From the NCBI GenBank assembly GCA_013153895.1, contig JAADDN010000042.1:1-26923 (forward strand): a stretch of 26,923 nt of DNA, read 5' to 3'. A program made the position numbers and the translations under genes. The DNA comes from Thermoproteota archaeon (GTDB lineage Archaea > Thermoproteota > Thermoprotei > Thermoproteales > Thermocladiaceae). The notes beneath the pieces were generated by a model, which was given only the letters and a program-made list of their open reading frames with translations, made no database searches and had not been told where the DNA came from. Of this stretch, positions 15,057-23,176 are shown one piece after another. Each line of letters opens with the position of its first letter. The stretch's first letter is position 1.

Positions 15057-16982
15057 ATGTCATTGATAGGTAAAGAAGCAGGAGAAGTACAGGAGGAGAT
15101 TAATGAGAACAATATCATGCTAGAGGTATTGAAGGACGAGATAGAGAGAACGATCAGGAAGCTCTCAGCACTATGGAGCGGAGTGCTAGATGTCTTCGGT
15201 AATATACCTGTGCGATTCAGTGAGGAGGAGCAGGCTCCTGGATGGACGGAGGGCGAGGCAATATATATTAATCCTAGCATGATCACTGCCATAACTTACC
15301 CATTTACTGGAAAATACAATTATAATCCTATTATTGAAGCGTTGAGACATGCCGAGCTTGTTAAGGCTCTGGAGAAGGGGGCACAGCCTACTGTGGTGCC
15401 TAGGGAGGAGTTTTATAGAGATATTATTGAAGTTGTAGGTCGTCTAAAGATTGATAATAGGAATGCTGTACCTCTTGCGGTAGGTAATAGTCTCCATGCT
15501 TTTTCTTCACTGTTATGTACATATTACCCATCTATATGTGAGGAGCTGAGTAAGATTGCTTCTTCAGGTAACGTCGAGTCGTGGTTTAGGACTCTCGTGT
15601 TAGGTTCGGTTCCTACTGTGCTGCTTCACGAGCTGTTTCATATATTATATGCTCATCCTGAGAGACTTAGGAGTCTTCTAGAGCTGTTAGAGAACAGGTA
15701 TGGGAAGCTTGCTGCCGCTGTTGGTAAGGCTGTTGCTAATCGTGCAGCAGATGTCGTGGTTAATGCTGATGCTCTCCTATCTCTGCTGAGTCTAGCAGAG
15801 CTTGGGGGTATAATATCTCCTTACCGTTACCTCAGTGTTCTACTTACATATCTTCCTAATCTGATAGTTGCGTTTCCTTTTGATATAAATGCAGCATTTA
15901 ATCTAGCTAGTAGGATATTAATGGAGAAGGATCTATCTAAGCTGCTTCCTCTAGCTGAGAACATTGTTGCTAAGAGTGGTGAGGAGGCGGTGAGAGCGTT
16001 TAATGAGGAGCCGACAGTTGAGGGAAAGCTTCTAATTGCGTTAGTATGTCTAGTTCTTGGCTTACCGTTTAGGGAGGTCAAGCGGGAGGTGTCTAGACGG
16101 TTGAGTCTTATTGTAGGTGATAGAGAGTCTCTAATAAAGGCAGTGAGGAGACTAGTATCTTCTAGCTCAGTTGCTAAGCTAGGTGTTGAACCTGTGGCTA
16201 AGAGGATAGTTGCTGCAATAATGTATCTCTTACCTCGAGCTGAAGAGCCTGCTAGAGGGTTCCTGAAGAAGCTTCTCAGTTGTGAGCACATTCATGTTAA
16301 GCCTGGCAGGAAAGGTGGAAGAGCGAGACCTGGGTCGAGACAGCTGCCTGGTCTTAGAGGTGCTGCTAGTATTGGTACTGGACTGATGACGAGAGAGGCG
16401 GAGAGGGCTGAGAAGGCGGTGCTTGACTGGCGTAGGCTTCTAGCTGCAATATTATCAACATATATGGGTCATGGATATAGGAGGAGCACGTACGCTAAGC
16501 CAAGCATCGTGCCAGGTCTACCAGGCACGTATAGCTTACGGGGCTGTCTATGGACGCTGCTTGACGTGTCTGGCTCAATAAGTGAGAAGGAGCTTGGAAG
16601 GTTCCTAGCTGAGCTAGAGAGGATCCTCCGCACGATACCTGAGATAGAGAAGTTGAAGGTAGTCGAATGGAGCGCTGACGCGGTCGGGCCAATCATAGTT
16701 CGTTCCCCTAGTGAGGTCAGGAGGCTGGAGATAAAGTCGAGCTGGGCGACAGCGATAAGACCCGCACTGAGACTAGTGTTAAAGCATTGTAAGCCTAGTA
16801 CCGAGGGCATAATAATATTCACCGATAGCATGATAAGTGATGTAGAAGAGAACGAGACTAGGAGGCTCATGGAGGAGATCTCTAAACGGTTGAGCCCGAA
16901 GATATGGATCACTATTGCAGAGGAGCCTCCAGAATATGTTAGGAGACTTGGATGGCAGGTGCTGTATTACAAGATTGAGTGA
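15057..16982 (+). CDS. Metallopeptidase-like domain plus VWA protein, first copy (641 aa)
   Basis: A zinc-protease-like signature HELFHILYAH (HExxHxxxxH) starts at His191, followed by NRAADVVVNADALL, which matches the AADxxxN element of DUF2201-type putative metallopeptidases. A long helical region, then a basic Gly/Arg linker (about 418-440) leads to a C-terminal VWA domain. Its metal-ion site is DVSGS at Asp503, a Thr in SSWATAIRP, and FTDS near residue 590. VWA domains with this metal site bind protein ligands and pair with MoxR ATPases; the ATPase gene is divergent from the same TATA box. Whether the HExxH domain cuts protein or is only structural is unknown. Most likely the substrate-recognition half of a remodelling machine. 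Confidence 0.8.
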   Translation: MSLIGKEAGEVQEEINENNIMLEVLKDEIERTIRKLSALWSGVLDVFGNIPVRFSEEEQAPGWTEGEAIYINPSMITAITYPFTGKYNYNPIIEALRHAELVKALEKGAQPTVVPREEFYRDIIEVVGRLKIDNRNAVPLAVGNSLHAFSSLLCTYYPSICEELSKIASSGNVESWFRTLVLGSVPTVLLHELFHILYAHPERLRSLLELLENRYGKLAAAVGKAVANRAADVVVNADALLSLLSLAELGGIISPYRYLSVLLTYLPNLIVAFPFDINAAFNLASRILMEKDLSKLLPLAENIVAKSGEEAVRAFNEEPTVEGKLLIALVCLVLGLPFREVKREVSRRLSLIVGDRESLIKAVRRLVSSSSVAKLGVEPVAKRIVAAIMYLLPRAEEPARGFLKKLLSCEHIHVKPGRKGGRARPGSRQLPGLRGAASIGTGLMTREAERAEKAVLDWRRLLAAILSTYMGHGYRRSTYAKPSIVPGLPGTYSLRGCLWTLLDVSGSISEKELGRFLAELERILRTIPEIEKLKVVEWSADAVGPIIVRSPSEVRRLEIKSSWATAIRPALRLVLKHCKPSTEGIIIFTDSMISDVEENETRRLMEEISKRLSPKIWITIAEEPPEYVRRLGWQVLYYKIE

Positions 16983-17001
16983 CTGTTTTATCAGCTAGAC
17001 A

Positions 17002-17009
17002 ATATTTAA
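17002..17009 (+). promoter_or_regulatory. TATA box for the 175-aa protein
   Basis: ATATTTAA, centred about 28 bases before the ATG at 17034; leaderless or a very short leader. Confidence 0.5.
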
Positions 17010-17033
17010 GATCTACCTAGGAACCTTAACCCT

Positions 17034-17561
17034 ATGGTAAACATAATATTTCACGCTGACCCAACGGAGCAGGTAGCGTCACTCTTCGGCAATAGTGGAA
17101 CAGTATATTTCCTCACAGTAAACGTCAATGGTGTAACGCTGGGCATAGTAAGCGATCCTGCAAACGGGCTGATTGGGGTACAGATGGGTGATACTAATCC
17201 AGTCTTCCTCATGAATCCAGACCTAGCCTATGCAGTGGCAGCAATTGTCAGCAGGCTTGAACAGTTGAATAAGAAGGCTGCAGATGCAGTATCAGGAATA
17301 ACAGGCGAACTTGTTAGTTTACTTACATCGCTTGCAGCTCAGGTAGCTGCAAGAGAGGACAGAGTTGCAGCCCTCCTAGAGGCGGCTGCCTCTGGCAACG
17401 TGAGGCCCATAGCATGGAGCAGAGCATCAATGCAGGTCTCAATACCAGTAAACTATTCACCACCATCAATTACTCTACCACCAAGAGAACCAGTAGGCAA
17501 AAGAATAATCGTACTGGAAGAAAAGAAGAACCAGGAAAATCAAGGACAGGAACAGAGCTGA
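17034..17561 (+). CDS. Unknown small protein with charged C-terminal tail (175 aa)
   Basis: The N-terminal half (1-65) looks like beta strands (TVYFLTVNVNGVTLGIVSDP). A long Ala-rich amphipathic helix region spans about 68-130 (LTSLAAQVAAREDRVAALLEAA). A Pro-rich segment and a Lys/Glu/Gln/Asn tail (EEKKNQENQGQEQS) end the protein. Codons are more C- and G-ending than in neighbours, and Ala/Val content is high, as often seen for abundant proteins. It has its own good TATA box. A strongly expressed structural protein is possible, but nothing recognisable proves it. The 3' end overlaps the convergent membrane-protein gene by 22 bases. Confidence 0.65.
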   Translation: MVNIIFHADPTEQVASLFGNSGTVYFLTVNVNGVTLGIVSDPANGLIGVQMGDTNPVFLMNPDLAYAVAAIVSRLEQLNKKAADAVSGITGELVSLLTSLAAQVAAREDRVAALLEAAASGNVRPIAWSRASMQVSIPVNYSPPSITLPPREPVGKRIIVLEEKKNQENQGQEQS

Positions 17562-18334
17562 AACTTTACACATCTCTTACCAATATACACATCACCACAA
17601 TCTCTCAAGAACATTTTCAGATTTAAATTACATAGCTTTCCTCGTCTAGAAATGAAGAAGAGTTCAACCTCTGCCTCTATGAGAGGTGTAAACTTCCTTC
17701 GCTCAAAGTAGGGCACATCTACTATAAAAACTATTAAACGCTTACTTACTCTAACACTTCTAGGATCCATGTAAAATGAAGTTGACGGCAACATTCCTAG
17801 ACTAAGTAGGTTCAAGCTTCTAATCGACACACACTTAATGTTATCATTATGATAAACAGCAATTACTATCCTAGATACCTTTCTTTCACTATCCTTCTCA
17901 CACCTCATATAGACGACGAATTGTAGAGGAGATACTAAGAGGTATAATGCCGCAGTTGGGAACAGTATTAAATTATGTTCTAGCACGGCGTCAATGGCTA
18001 CGAGAAAGAAAGGTAAATCAAATATTAGCGACTCATGAAGGGACAGTGGAATCATGCTTATGAATGCTATTATGATGGGTAATAGAACATATGTAGAGAT
18101 TCTGCTGCTTACAGTGTAGTAAATGCTTGCGAGCTCTATCTCAGGAGGCTGATGCAGCACGTTTAGTTTCCTGTATAGTGCTAGGTAGGTAACATCTACA
18201 CATGTTATTGCTGTTATGAAAGAGAGTGATAATGCTAGACTTATCACAGCCTCATTTAAGTAGAAGAGTGGGGAAAGAATAGAAAGGGCTATAATGATAA
18301 AGTGGATTAGTTTATGTAGGTTATTTCTATTCAT
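17540..18334 (-). CDS. Multi-pass membrane protein with C-terminal soluble domain (264 aa)
   Basis: Four hydrophobic segments lie in the first half (about 12-28, 30-50, 80-100, 105-140). A soluble domain of about 120 residues follows (VSRIVIAVYHNDNIK to the end), with several Cys near the C-terminus (GKLCNLNL, RDCGD, RCVKFQLCSC). No family recognised. The frame can start at TTG 18340 or ATG 18334; ATG is chosen, although the TATA box at 18361-18368 is 24.5 bases from the TTG and 30.5 from the ATG. Convergent with, and overlapping, the 175-aa gene. Function unknown. Confidence 0.6.
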   Translation of the reverse strand: MNRNNLHKLIHFIIIALSILSPLFYLNEAVISLALSLSFITAITCVDVTYLALYRKLNVLHQPPEIELASIYYTVSSRISTYVLLPIIIAFISMIPLSLHESLIFDLPFFLVAIDAVLEHNLILFPTAALYLLVSPLQFVVYMRCEKDSERKVSRIVIAVYHNDNIKCVSIRSLNLLSLGMLPSTSFYMDPRSVRVSKRLIVFIVDVPYFERRKFTPLIEAEVELFFISRRGKLCNLNLKMFLRDCGDVYIGKRCVKFQLCSCP

Positions 18335-18360
18335 GATCAAGAATTTATTTTCTCTTCTTC

Positions 18361-18368
18361 TTTAAAAA
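18361..18368 (-). promoter_or_regulatory. TATA box for the four-helix membrane protein
   Basis: TTTTTAAA on the minus strand, about 25-30 bases before the two candidate starts. Confidence 0.45.
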
Positions 18369-18375
18369 CTTTTTC

Positions 18376-18726
18376 TTAAAAACTTGAACAGTTTACATAG
18401 CAGACTACTGCATCTACGAGCTGTCTAATGACCTCGTCAAAGAATGTTATTCTTCTCCTAGCAGTCTCTTCTACCACTTTTATTATAGTTTCACATTTAT
18501 CATCGTCTGTGGGTACGAGCAGAGTCTGCTCGTTAAGTTCATCTTTATTAATATAGATGACTCGTATAAGCTTGCTCTTGATCAGGTTCTCAATATAGTG
18601 ATAGATCTCATCCTTGTTCTTAAATATCTGTACCTGCTCTAGTACGAGCTTGATGATGTCATGTATCATTGGTGTTCTACTGCTCTTGTAGAGTCTACAG
18701 ATGATATAGTAGAGTACTGTCCACAT
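18376..18726 (-). CDS. Small protein, possibly winged-helix (116 aa)
   Basis: Starts one base after the stop of the VWA gene, so it is the third gene of the MoxR-VWA operon. Residues about 20-62 (MIHDIIKLVLEQVQ, then a polar turn, then IYHYIENLIKSKLIRVIYI) have the helix-turn-helix-wing spacing of a small winged-helix domain. The C-terminus is helical, with Cys-Tyr-Val-Asn-Cys at the end. It could regulate the operon or be an adaptor of the ATPase; no family is recognised. Tight linkage is the main evidence that it is real. Confidence 0.6.
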   Translation of the reverse strand: MWTVLYYIICRLYKSSRTPMIHDIIKLVLEQVQIFKNKDEIYHYIENLIKSKLIRVIYINKDELNEQTLLVPTDDDKCETIIKVVEETARRRITFFDEVIRQLVDAVVCYVNCSSF

Positions 18727-18727
18727 G

Positions 18728-20113
18728 TTAGCTCACTGTTAAATTTATTCTTGCCCAGTTCCTCAGCTCTGGGTGAGGTTCTATAGTGTAGACGTAGATT
18801 AATGTGGTGAAGTAGTTTTCTACTTCTTTAAACAGGTTTGGGTCATCGTTGTTCCATATCCCATCGCTCAGTAGGATGAGCACATTCCTTGTTTTTGGGC
18901 TTGTCCTAGCTAGCTCTATGGCTTTCCTTAGGGCATCATCTATTATTGTCCCGCCACCTACATCGCTGGCGGCTTCACGTAGCTTATCCATTACTGTGTC
19001 AGGATTATCTATGTTGATGACCTTCTTCACCTTGCTGCTCCACGTTATTAGGATTATTCTTGATTTTACTGTTCGTGCTATAATTGCTACTTCTGTAAAG
19101 AACTGTTCAAGCAGGTTAGGTTCTGACAATATGCTTCCAGAGACATCTACTAGACAGTAAATGTTGACAATTGTTGGTGCAAGATATCTCTTTCCTGGTA
19201 GATCATCAAGCTTCTTGTTAGGACGTCTCCATGTTGATATTATCTTTCCATGTAGTGCAAGCTCTAGCTGTCTCTTGATGAGTGATCTCCAATCTATTCT
19301 AGGTTCTAGCAACCTCTCAAATGTTTTACATAGGGACTCTACTCCCCTACCAGCAGCCTTATATAGTGACAGTAGCTGCATGGTCTCTCCTAATGCTTTC
19401 ACCATATCGTTAACGTTTGACTCGGTAACATTGGTATTCCCTGTTCCCCTAGCTTGTTCAGTCTGTTGAGTATTAGCTGTAACGTTCATGATAGTTGAGC
19501 CAGATTGCTCGCTCATTGTTTTTCCTCTCGATGCTACTTGTCTAGCCTCTCTTGGAGGTGCATCAACTACGTCACGTATAATATCTATGTTCTTCATCTT
19601 GCCGTGTCTTGCCTTTCTCAGTAGTAGGAAGTATAGTTCATCTGCGCTCATCTTTATGAATCGTTCATAGGGTATATCGATGTTGAACATGTTCTGAAGA
19701 ATATAGTAACATACTAGTGGAAATGGTGGTCTAATCTTGTCTAGCAGCTTTATTCCTCTTCCTTCTGCTTCTCTTATTGCTTGTAGGATCATCTCGTTTA
19801 CTATAGCATCAGCAGCAACATTGTATAGGTATGGATTACTGTATTTTCTTCCGCGTGTACCGTGCTGCAGTGCTAGGTGAAGCGTCTCGTGTAGAAGTAT
19901 GAATGCTTTCTCCCCCTTGCTGAGTCTTTTCCACCAGTTCACGTTTATGATTACCTTATCCACCTGTTCTACTACTGTAGCAGTGAAGTTTCTAGCCTTG
20001 ATGAAGATTGGGTTCACCCGTCTAACGAGAGGGGATAAGTATGGGAATAATGTTATTACTAGGTCTCTAAGCTTTTCAAACTCCTCATAAGGATCGTATC
20101 GTCTAAGTAGCAT
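18728..20113 (-). CDS. Metallopeptidase-like domain plus VWA protein, second copy (461 aa)
   Basis: The N-terminal domain carries HETLHLALQH (His75-Glu76, His79, His84) and YNVAADAIVNEMI with Asp102, the DUF2201-type putative metallopeptidase pattern. A polar Thr/Asn/Gln-rich linker follows (about 195-230). The C-terminal VWA domain has DVSGS at about Asp323, GGGTIIDDAL and LLSDGIWN, so all three metal-site loops are intact. It is shorter than the first copy (461 against 641 aa) and shows the same domain order. Its ATG lies one base from the stop of the MoxR gene upstream, so the two are surely co-expressed. Probable substrate-binding partner of that ATPase. Confidence 0.85.
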   Translation of the reverse strand: MLLRRYDPYEEFEKLRDLVITLFPYLSPLVRRVNPIFIKARNFTATVVEQVDKVIINVNWWKRLSKGEKAFILLHETLHLALQHGTRGRKYSNPYLYNVAADAIVNEMILQAIREAEGRGIKLLDKIRPPFPLVCYYILQNMFNIDIPYERFIKMSADELYFLLLRKARHGKMKNIDIIRDVVDAPPREARQVASRGKTMSEQSGSTIMNVTANTQQTEQARGTGNTNVTESNVNDMVKALGETMQLLSLYKAAGRGVESLCKTFERLLEPRIDWRSLIKRQLELALHGKIISTWRRPNKKLDDLPGKRYLAPTIVNIYCLVDVSGSILSEPNLLEQFFTEVAIIARTVKSRIILITWSSKVKKVINIDNPDTVMDKLREAASDVGGGTIIDDALRKAIELARTSPKTRNVLILLSDGIWNNDDPNLFKEVENYFTTLIYVYTIEPHPELRNWARINLTVS

Positions 20114-20114
20114 G

Positions 20115-21284
20115 TTACTCTAGCTCGCTCATCTTCTCTTCAAGCTTATCTAACAGTCTTTTTACCTCTGGTAGAGACGTGCTTAGCTTCTTGATGAACC
20201 TAACCTTGACATCTTCAGGAACTATCTGCAGCAAGGTTAGACCTATCTCTTCACTATCATTGAACACATATTTAAGTAGTCTAGTAAGTCTCTTCCACTC
20301 ATCATTCTTATTACTTCTCAACGCCTCTTCTATCCTCCTAGCAACGTCCTGTAACATGTCTAGCTTAACGTCTAGTGGAAGCTCTAGCCACTTCTCTGGG
20401 TTAGTTAATAAGTCATCTATTGTAGGTACATTATGTATTATATACTGTGCTATTATGGGGCCAAGCTTCTTGCCTATCGTTCCTATACATATTAGCTCTA
20501 TCTCCTCTTTACTATATCTTGATAGTGGATTGTTCCCAAGTAAGAGTGCAAGTTTAGTCCATGATCTAGGTGTTGGAAAGTTTTCCAGCGTCTCAACATC
20601 GTCTGGTGGAACATATAGGTGTTCTGGACGAGACTTAAGGTAGTAGTATATTGTTCTGCACCACCTATCTCCATATTTCTCCTCCATGTACTGTCTCCAT
20701 TCTTCTACTGTTGGTACCTTGATGTATAGTATACATGTTCTATTTATTAATGGTGCTGGCAGTTTCCTAACTATTGAGCTGTCCTCTCTCCTATTTCCAG
20801 CAGCGATCACTAGCACGTTTCTGCTAAGTTTGACATATCCTAGATATCTGTCCCATAGTACTCTATATGCTGCTGCTAGAAGATCCTCACGCTGCACGTT
20901 CGTTAGCTCGTCTAGGAACAGGATTCCAGCTGCCTCAGATAGTACTAGTCCCCAGGTCAATGGTTTAAACATTATTGCGTTACGTCCTGCCTCTCTAGGT
21001 ATGCCCGTGAGCTCTCCAGGGTCGTGAAGAGATAATCTTATGTCTATATAAACGAAGTATCTATCTGGCTCGCTCATGATCTTGTCAAAGAGCTTGTCAT
21101 CGTAAACGATGAACTCTTTATTAAGCTTCTCAGCAAGCTCCCTGCCAAGTTCCATGACTGACTCAGACTTACCTATCCCAGGAGGGCCAATCAGTATGAA
21201 TGTTGGGGGTTCTAGTTGCCTCTCTATGAAGTGTAGGTACGTTTTCATTATTAGTTCACGTGCCTGTGAGGGAGTGCACTCCAT
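20115..21284 (-). CDS. MoxR-type AAA+ ATPase, second copy (389 aa)
   Basis: Walker A GPPGIGKS at residues 33-40; the MoxR-specific insert LHDPGELTGIP near 87-97; Walker B ILFLDE at 121-126; sensor-1 Asn164 in VIAAGNRRED; and an Arg-finger region APLINRT. Length is typical of MoxR/CbbQ-type ATPases. It is the first gene of a tight operon: ATPase, metallopeptidase/VWA, 116-aa protein. Compared with the first MoxR (566 aa) it lacks the long N-terminal extension, so the two are diverged paralogues rather than a recent copy. Likely an ATP-driven chaperone acting with the adjacent VWA protein; target unknown. Confidence 0.9.
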   Translation of the reverse strand: MECTPSQARELIMKTYLHFIERQLEPPTFILIGPPGIGKSESVMELGRELAEKLNKEFIVYDDKLFDKIMSEPDRYFVYIDIRLSLHDPGELTGIPREAGRNAIMFKPLTWGLVLSEAAGILFLDELTNVQREDLLAAAYRVLWDRYLGYVKLSRNVLVIAAGNRREDSSIVRKLPAPLINRTCILYIKVPTVEEWRQYMEEKYGDRWCRTIYYYLKSRPEHLYVPPDDVETLENFPTPRSWTKLALLLGNNPLSRYSKEEIELICIGTIGKKLGPIIAQYIIHNVPTIDDLLTNPEKWLELPLDVKLDMLQDVARRIEEALRSNKNDEWKRLTRLLKYVFNDSEEIGLTLLQIVPEDVKVRFIKKLSTSLPEVKRLLDKLEEKMSELE

Positions 21285-21307
21285 GTCTTGATAGCTAGGT
21301 TAGGTAA

Positions 21308-21320
21308 CTAATAAATATTT
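21308..21320. promoter_or_regulatory. Shared divergent promoter between second MoxR operon and membrane operon
   Basis: CTAATAAATATTT-type AT-rich block in the 55-base gap between ATG 21284 (minus) and ATG 21340 (plus). It lies about 24-30 bases from both starts. Overlapping TATA boxes are likely, though less symmetric than at 15031 and 11902. Confidence 0.45.
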
Positions 21321-21339
21321 TCTAAAATGTAGCATCCCT

Positions 21340-21828
21340 ATGAAACTGATCGTTAAGCTAGTTGGAACAGTTAGAACTCCAGTACCTAAGGGGGGCACAG
21401 AACTGCTTCTTCAAGCAATGAAGGATCTGGCAGCTCTATCCAAAATACATGAGGTAGTTAAGATAGAGAAGTTAACTATTATTGATGAGGATGGTGCTAC
21501 CTGTCTAGAAGAGGATGAAGCTGTTAATCATTTATCAACCTTTTTCAAGCTTCTAAGCACGAGCGGTGAACGTTATCCTAAGGTAATAACTAGACTACTA
21601 TTAGAATCAGGTAAAGATACGTTAACAATCACATATTACTCAAGGTTCGACCTATACGTTCTATCTTGTAGAAGCTTCCTAGATATGGATTCTAGGATAG
21701 AGAAGCTAGCTAGTAAAGTTAGGAAATGGTTGAAGCATCATGATCAGGTTAGGTTATTATATATTCTTAGAACAGTTGATAGAGAAGTTAAACATGGTGT
21801 ACAGGTTCACGAGACAGGACTTAGATAA
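21340..21828 (+). CDS. Unknown soluble protein heading the membrane operon (162 aa)
   Basis: Begins MKLIVKLVGTVRTPVPKGG, then an alpha/beta pattern with an acidic stretch (IDEDGATCLEEDEAV, about 47-61) and a basic C-terminal helix (ASKVRKWLKHHDQVRLLYIL). No signal peptide or membrane segment. No family recognised. It is divergent from the second MoxR operon and the first of four overlapping genes, so it may link the ATPase system with the membrane proteins. Confidence 0.65.
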   Translation: MKLIVKLVGTVRTPVPKGGTELLLQAMKDLAALSKIHEVVKIEKLTIIDEDGATCLEEDEAVNHLSTFFKLLSTSGERYPKVITRLLLESGKDTLTITYYSRFDLYVLSCRSFLDMDSRIEKLASKVRKWLKHHDQVRLLYILRTVDREVKHGVQVHETGLR

Positions 21829-22477
21829 TTTTAAACTTGCATATTACATGTATAGGTTAAGGAGGCTATCCTGCTTCTTCACAATATTGAGCAGGTACTT
21901 ACAGTCAGCTGAGGACTTAGCAAGCTGCGCTAAATATGTTAGAGATGTGTTAGAACCATGCACACTGGTGGATGCTAGATCTAGACTCTTCAACTGGTTA
22001 ATAATTATCTGCTCAACAGTGATTGGGCTGTTAGAACTATCATGTATCAATATCTTAAAGAATAGTGGTTTCATGTTTGTTTTCAGCTGTTTCCTATGTT
22101 TTTTACCGTTCCTCTATGCTGTAGGCATCGTTCTATGTTCTAGACTGGAAACATCATTACGCGAGTATGTGCTCTATAGTCTAGCTCTTTCACTACTATA
22201 TATGCTGGGTAGAGTAAATATCTCCACCATGTTTGTTATATTGATTAGTGGTGTCGTATATCTAATTATTTTACGTATCTATTATCTAGGTAAGAGATGG
22301 TTCATAATTGCTAGGATGATCCTAGTAGTAGGAAGAGAGTCAGGCGAAGATAAATCTATTAATGAACTTCCTAGTCTAGAAGTGTTAAATGAGTGTGAAC
22401 AGGTTGAGAAAGTTGAAGAGGAGATGGAACATCTATCTTGCAGCGATAGCTGTATTGACGATGCTGGTCTTGATTAG
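21794..22477 (+). CDS. Multi-pass membrane protein (228 aa)
   Basis: The frame opens at 21740, but ATG 21794 reduces the overlap with the previous gene to 35 bases and gives a sensible N-terminus (MVYRFTRQDLDNFKLAYYMY). About four hydrophobic helices lie at 70-90, 95-120, 128-145 and 148-168. A cytoplasmic-looking acidic C-terminal tail (EECEQ/EKVEEEMEHL type) contains three Cys. Overlap with both neighbours suggests translational coupling. No homologue recognised; assembly, egress or superinfection control are speculative roles. Confidence 0.6.
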   Translation: MVYRFTRQDLDNFKLAYYMYRLRRLSCFFTILSRYLQSAEDLASCAKYVRDVLEPCTLVDARSRLFNWLIIICSTVIGLLELSCINILKNSGFMFVFSCFLCFLPFLYAVGIVLCSRLETSLREYVLYSLALSLLYMLGRVNISTMFVILISGVVYLIILRIYYLGKRWFIIARMILVVGRESGEDKSINELPSLEVLNECEQVEKVEEEMEHLSCSDSCIDDAGLD

Positions 22478-22820
22478 TTCTGGAACAGTTTATACCGTTA
22501 ACATTGTTGTACTGTTCGATAATTGGCTGCTTAAGCATTACCCGTCTGTCTATGCTGGTCTACTGCTTGCCTCATCAACAGCAGCATTATATTTTCTCTA
22601 TAATCTTCTTGGGAGAAACCTGTTCAATCTAGATCTAAGGTGGGCACCATACTTGTCTATTAGCTTAACTGTGCAGTCTCTCTTAGAACTTTACCCATTG
22701 AACTATCTATTTGCATCTAGCATATATGATACAGTGATTGGCGTATTAGTGCTACCTGTTGTAGATGTTCTAAATCTACTGCTCATGTTTATATTATGTC
22801 TAGTACTTCAAGCAGTATGA
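22389..22820 (+). CDS. Small multi-pass membrane protein (143 aa)
   Basis: Basic N-terminus (NRLRKLKRRW) then three or four hydrophobic segments: about 16-40, 50-70, 85-105 and 115-141. A positive-inside N-terminus is predicted. It overlaps the preceding gene by 89 bases if ATG 22389 is used; GTG 22395 is an alternative. The stop overlaps the next ATG as ATGA. Size and topology resemble small holin-like or envelope proteins of viruses, but no family is recognised. Confidence 0.55.
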   Translation: MSVNRLRKLKRRWNIYLAAIAVLTMLVLISSGTVYTVNIVVLFDNWLLKHYPSVYAGLLLASSTAALYFLYNLLGRNLFNLDLRWAPYLSISLTVQSLLELYPLNYLFASSIYDTVIGVLVLPVVDVLNLLLMFILCLVLQAV

Positions 22821-23176
22821 GCAGGATTGATATAGTAAAACTCACCATTATTAGCATGATCTTATCTTCAATGGCTGGGCTAGCTAGTATCGTATTCCAT
22901 ATTTATCCTCTAGCTGTGGCGTTTAATGTTACGACTTTTACCTTATTAACAGTTAACTTCTTCATACTTCTAAAACTATTAGTAATATATGCATATAAAC
23001 GCGATCTAGGCGAGGAGGAGAAGAGAAAGATAGAGCAGTTAATAGAGAAGCTGTTCATAAGCATGTTAATAGTATTAATATTAACTCTAGTAGAAGTGAA
23101 CATTAATGTTAGCGGATTGAGACATTATCTAGATGTGGTTAATCACACGTTGTTTCCTAGTATTCGATCACTGTGA
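22817..23176 (+). CDS. Small membrane protein (119 aa)
   Basis: The ATG at 22817 overlaps the upstream stop as ATGA and is preferred over ATG 22796. Two or three hydrophobic segments (about 8-28, 33-55 and 80-98) are separated by a charged loop (KRDLGEEEKRKIEQLIEK), and a short polar tail carries one or two N-glycosylation sequons. Last gene of the operon; its 3' end overlaps the convergent TGT-like gene by 20 bases. Confidence 0.6.
   Translation: MSRIDIVKLTIISMILSSMAGLASIVFHIYPLAVAFNVTTFTLLTVNFFILLKLLVIYAYKRDLGEEEKRKIEQLIEKLFISMLIVLILTLVEVNINVSGLRHYLDVVNHTLFPSIRSL

Noticed and set aside
15827..16912. Minus-strand frames of about 150 codons opposite the first VWA gene
   Set aside because: Ser/Arg-rich antisense shadows; no TATA box and no recognisable motif.
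18849..20090. Plus-strand frames opposite the second VWA gene
   Set aside because: Antisense shadows of a gene with intact HExxH and VWA motifs.
21091..21110. TCATCG...CGATGA inverted repeat inside the second MoxR gene
   Set aside because: It lies in coding sequence, lacks the GA and stem arrangement of the arrays, and is expected by chance.
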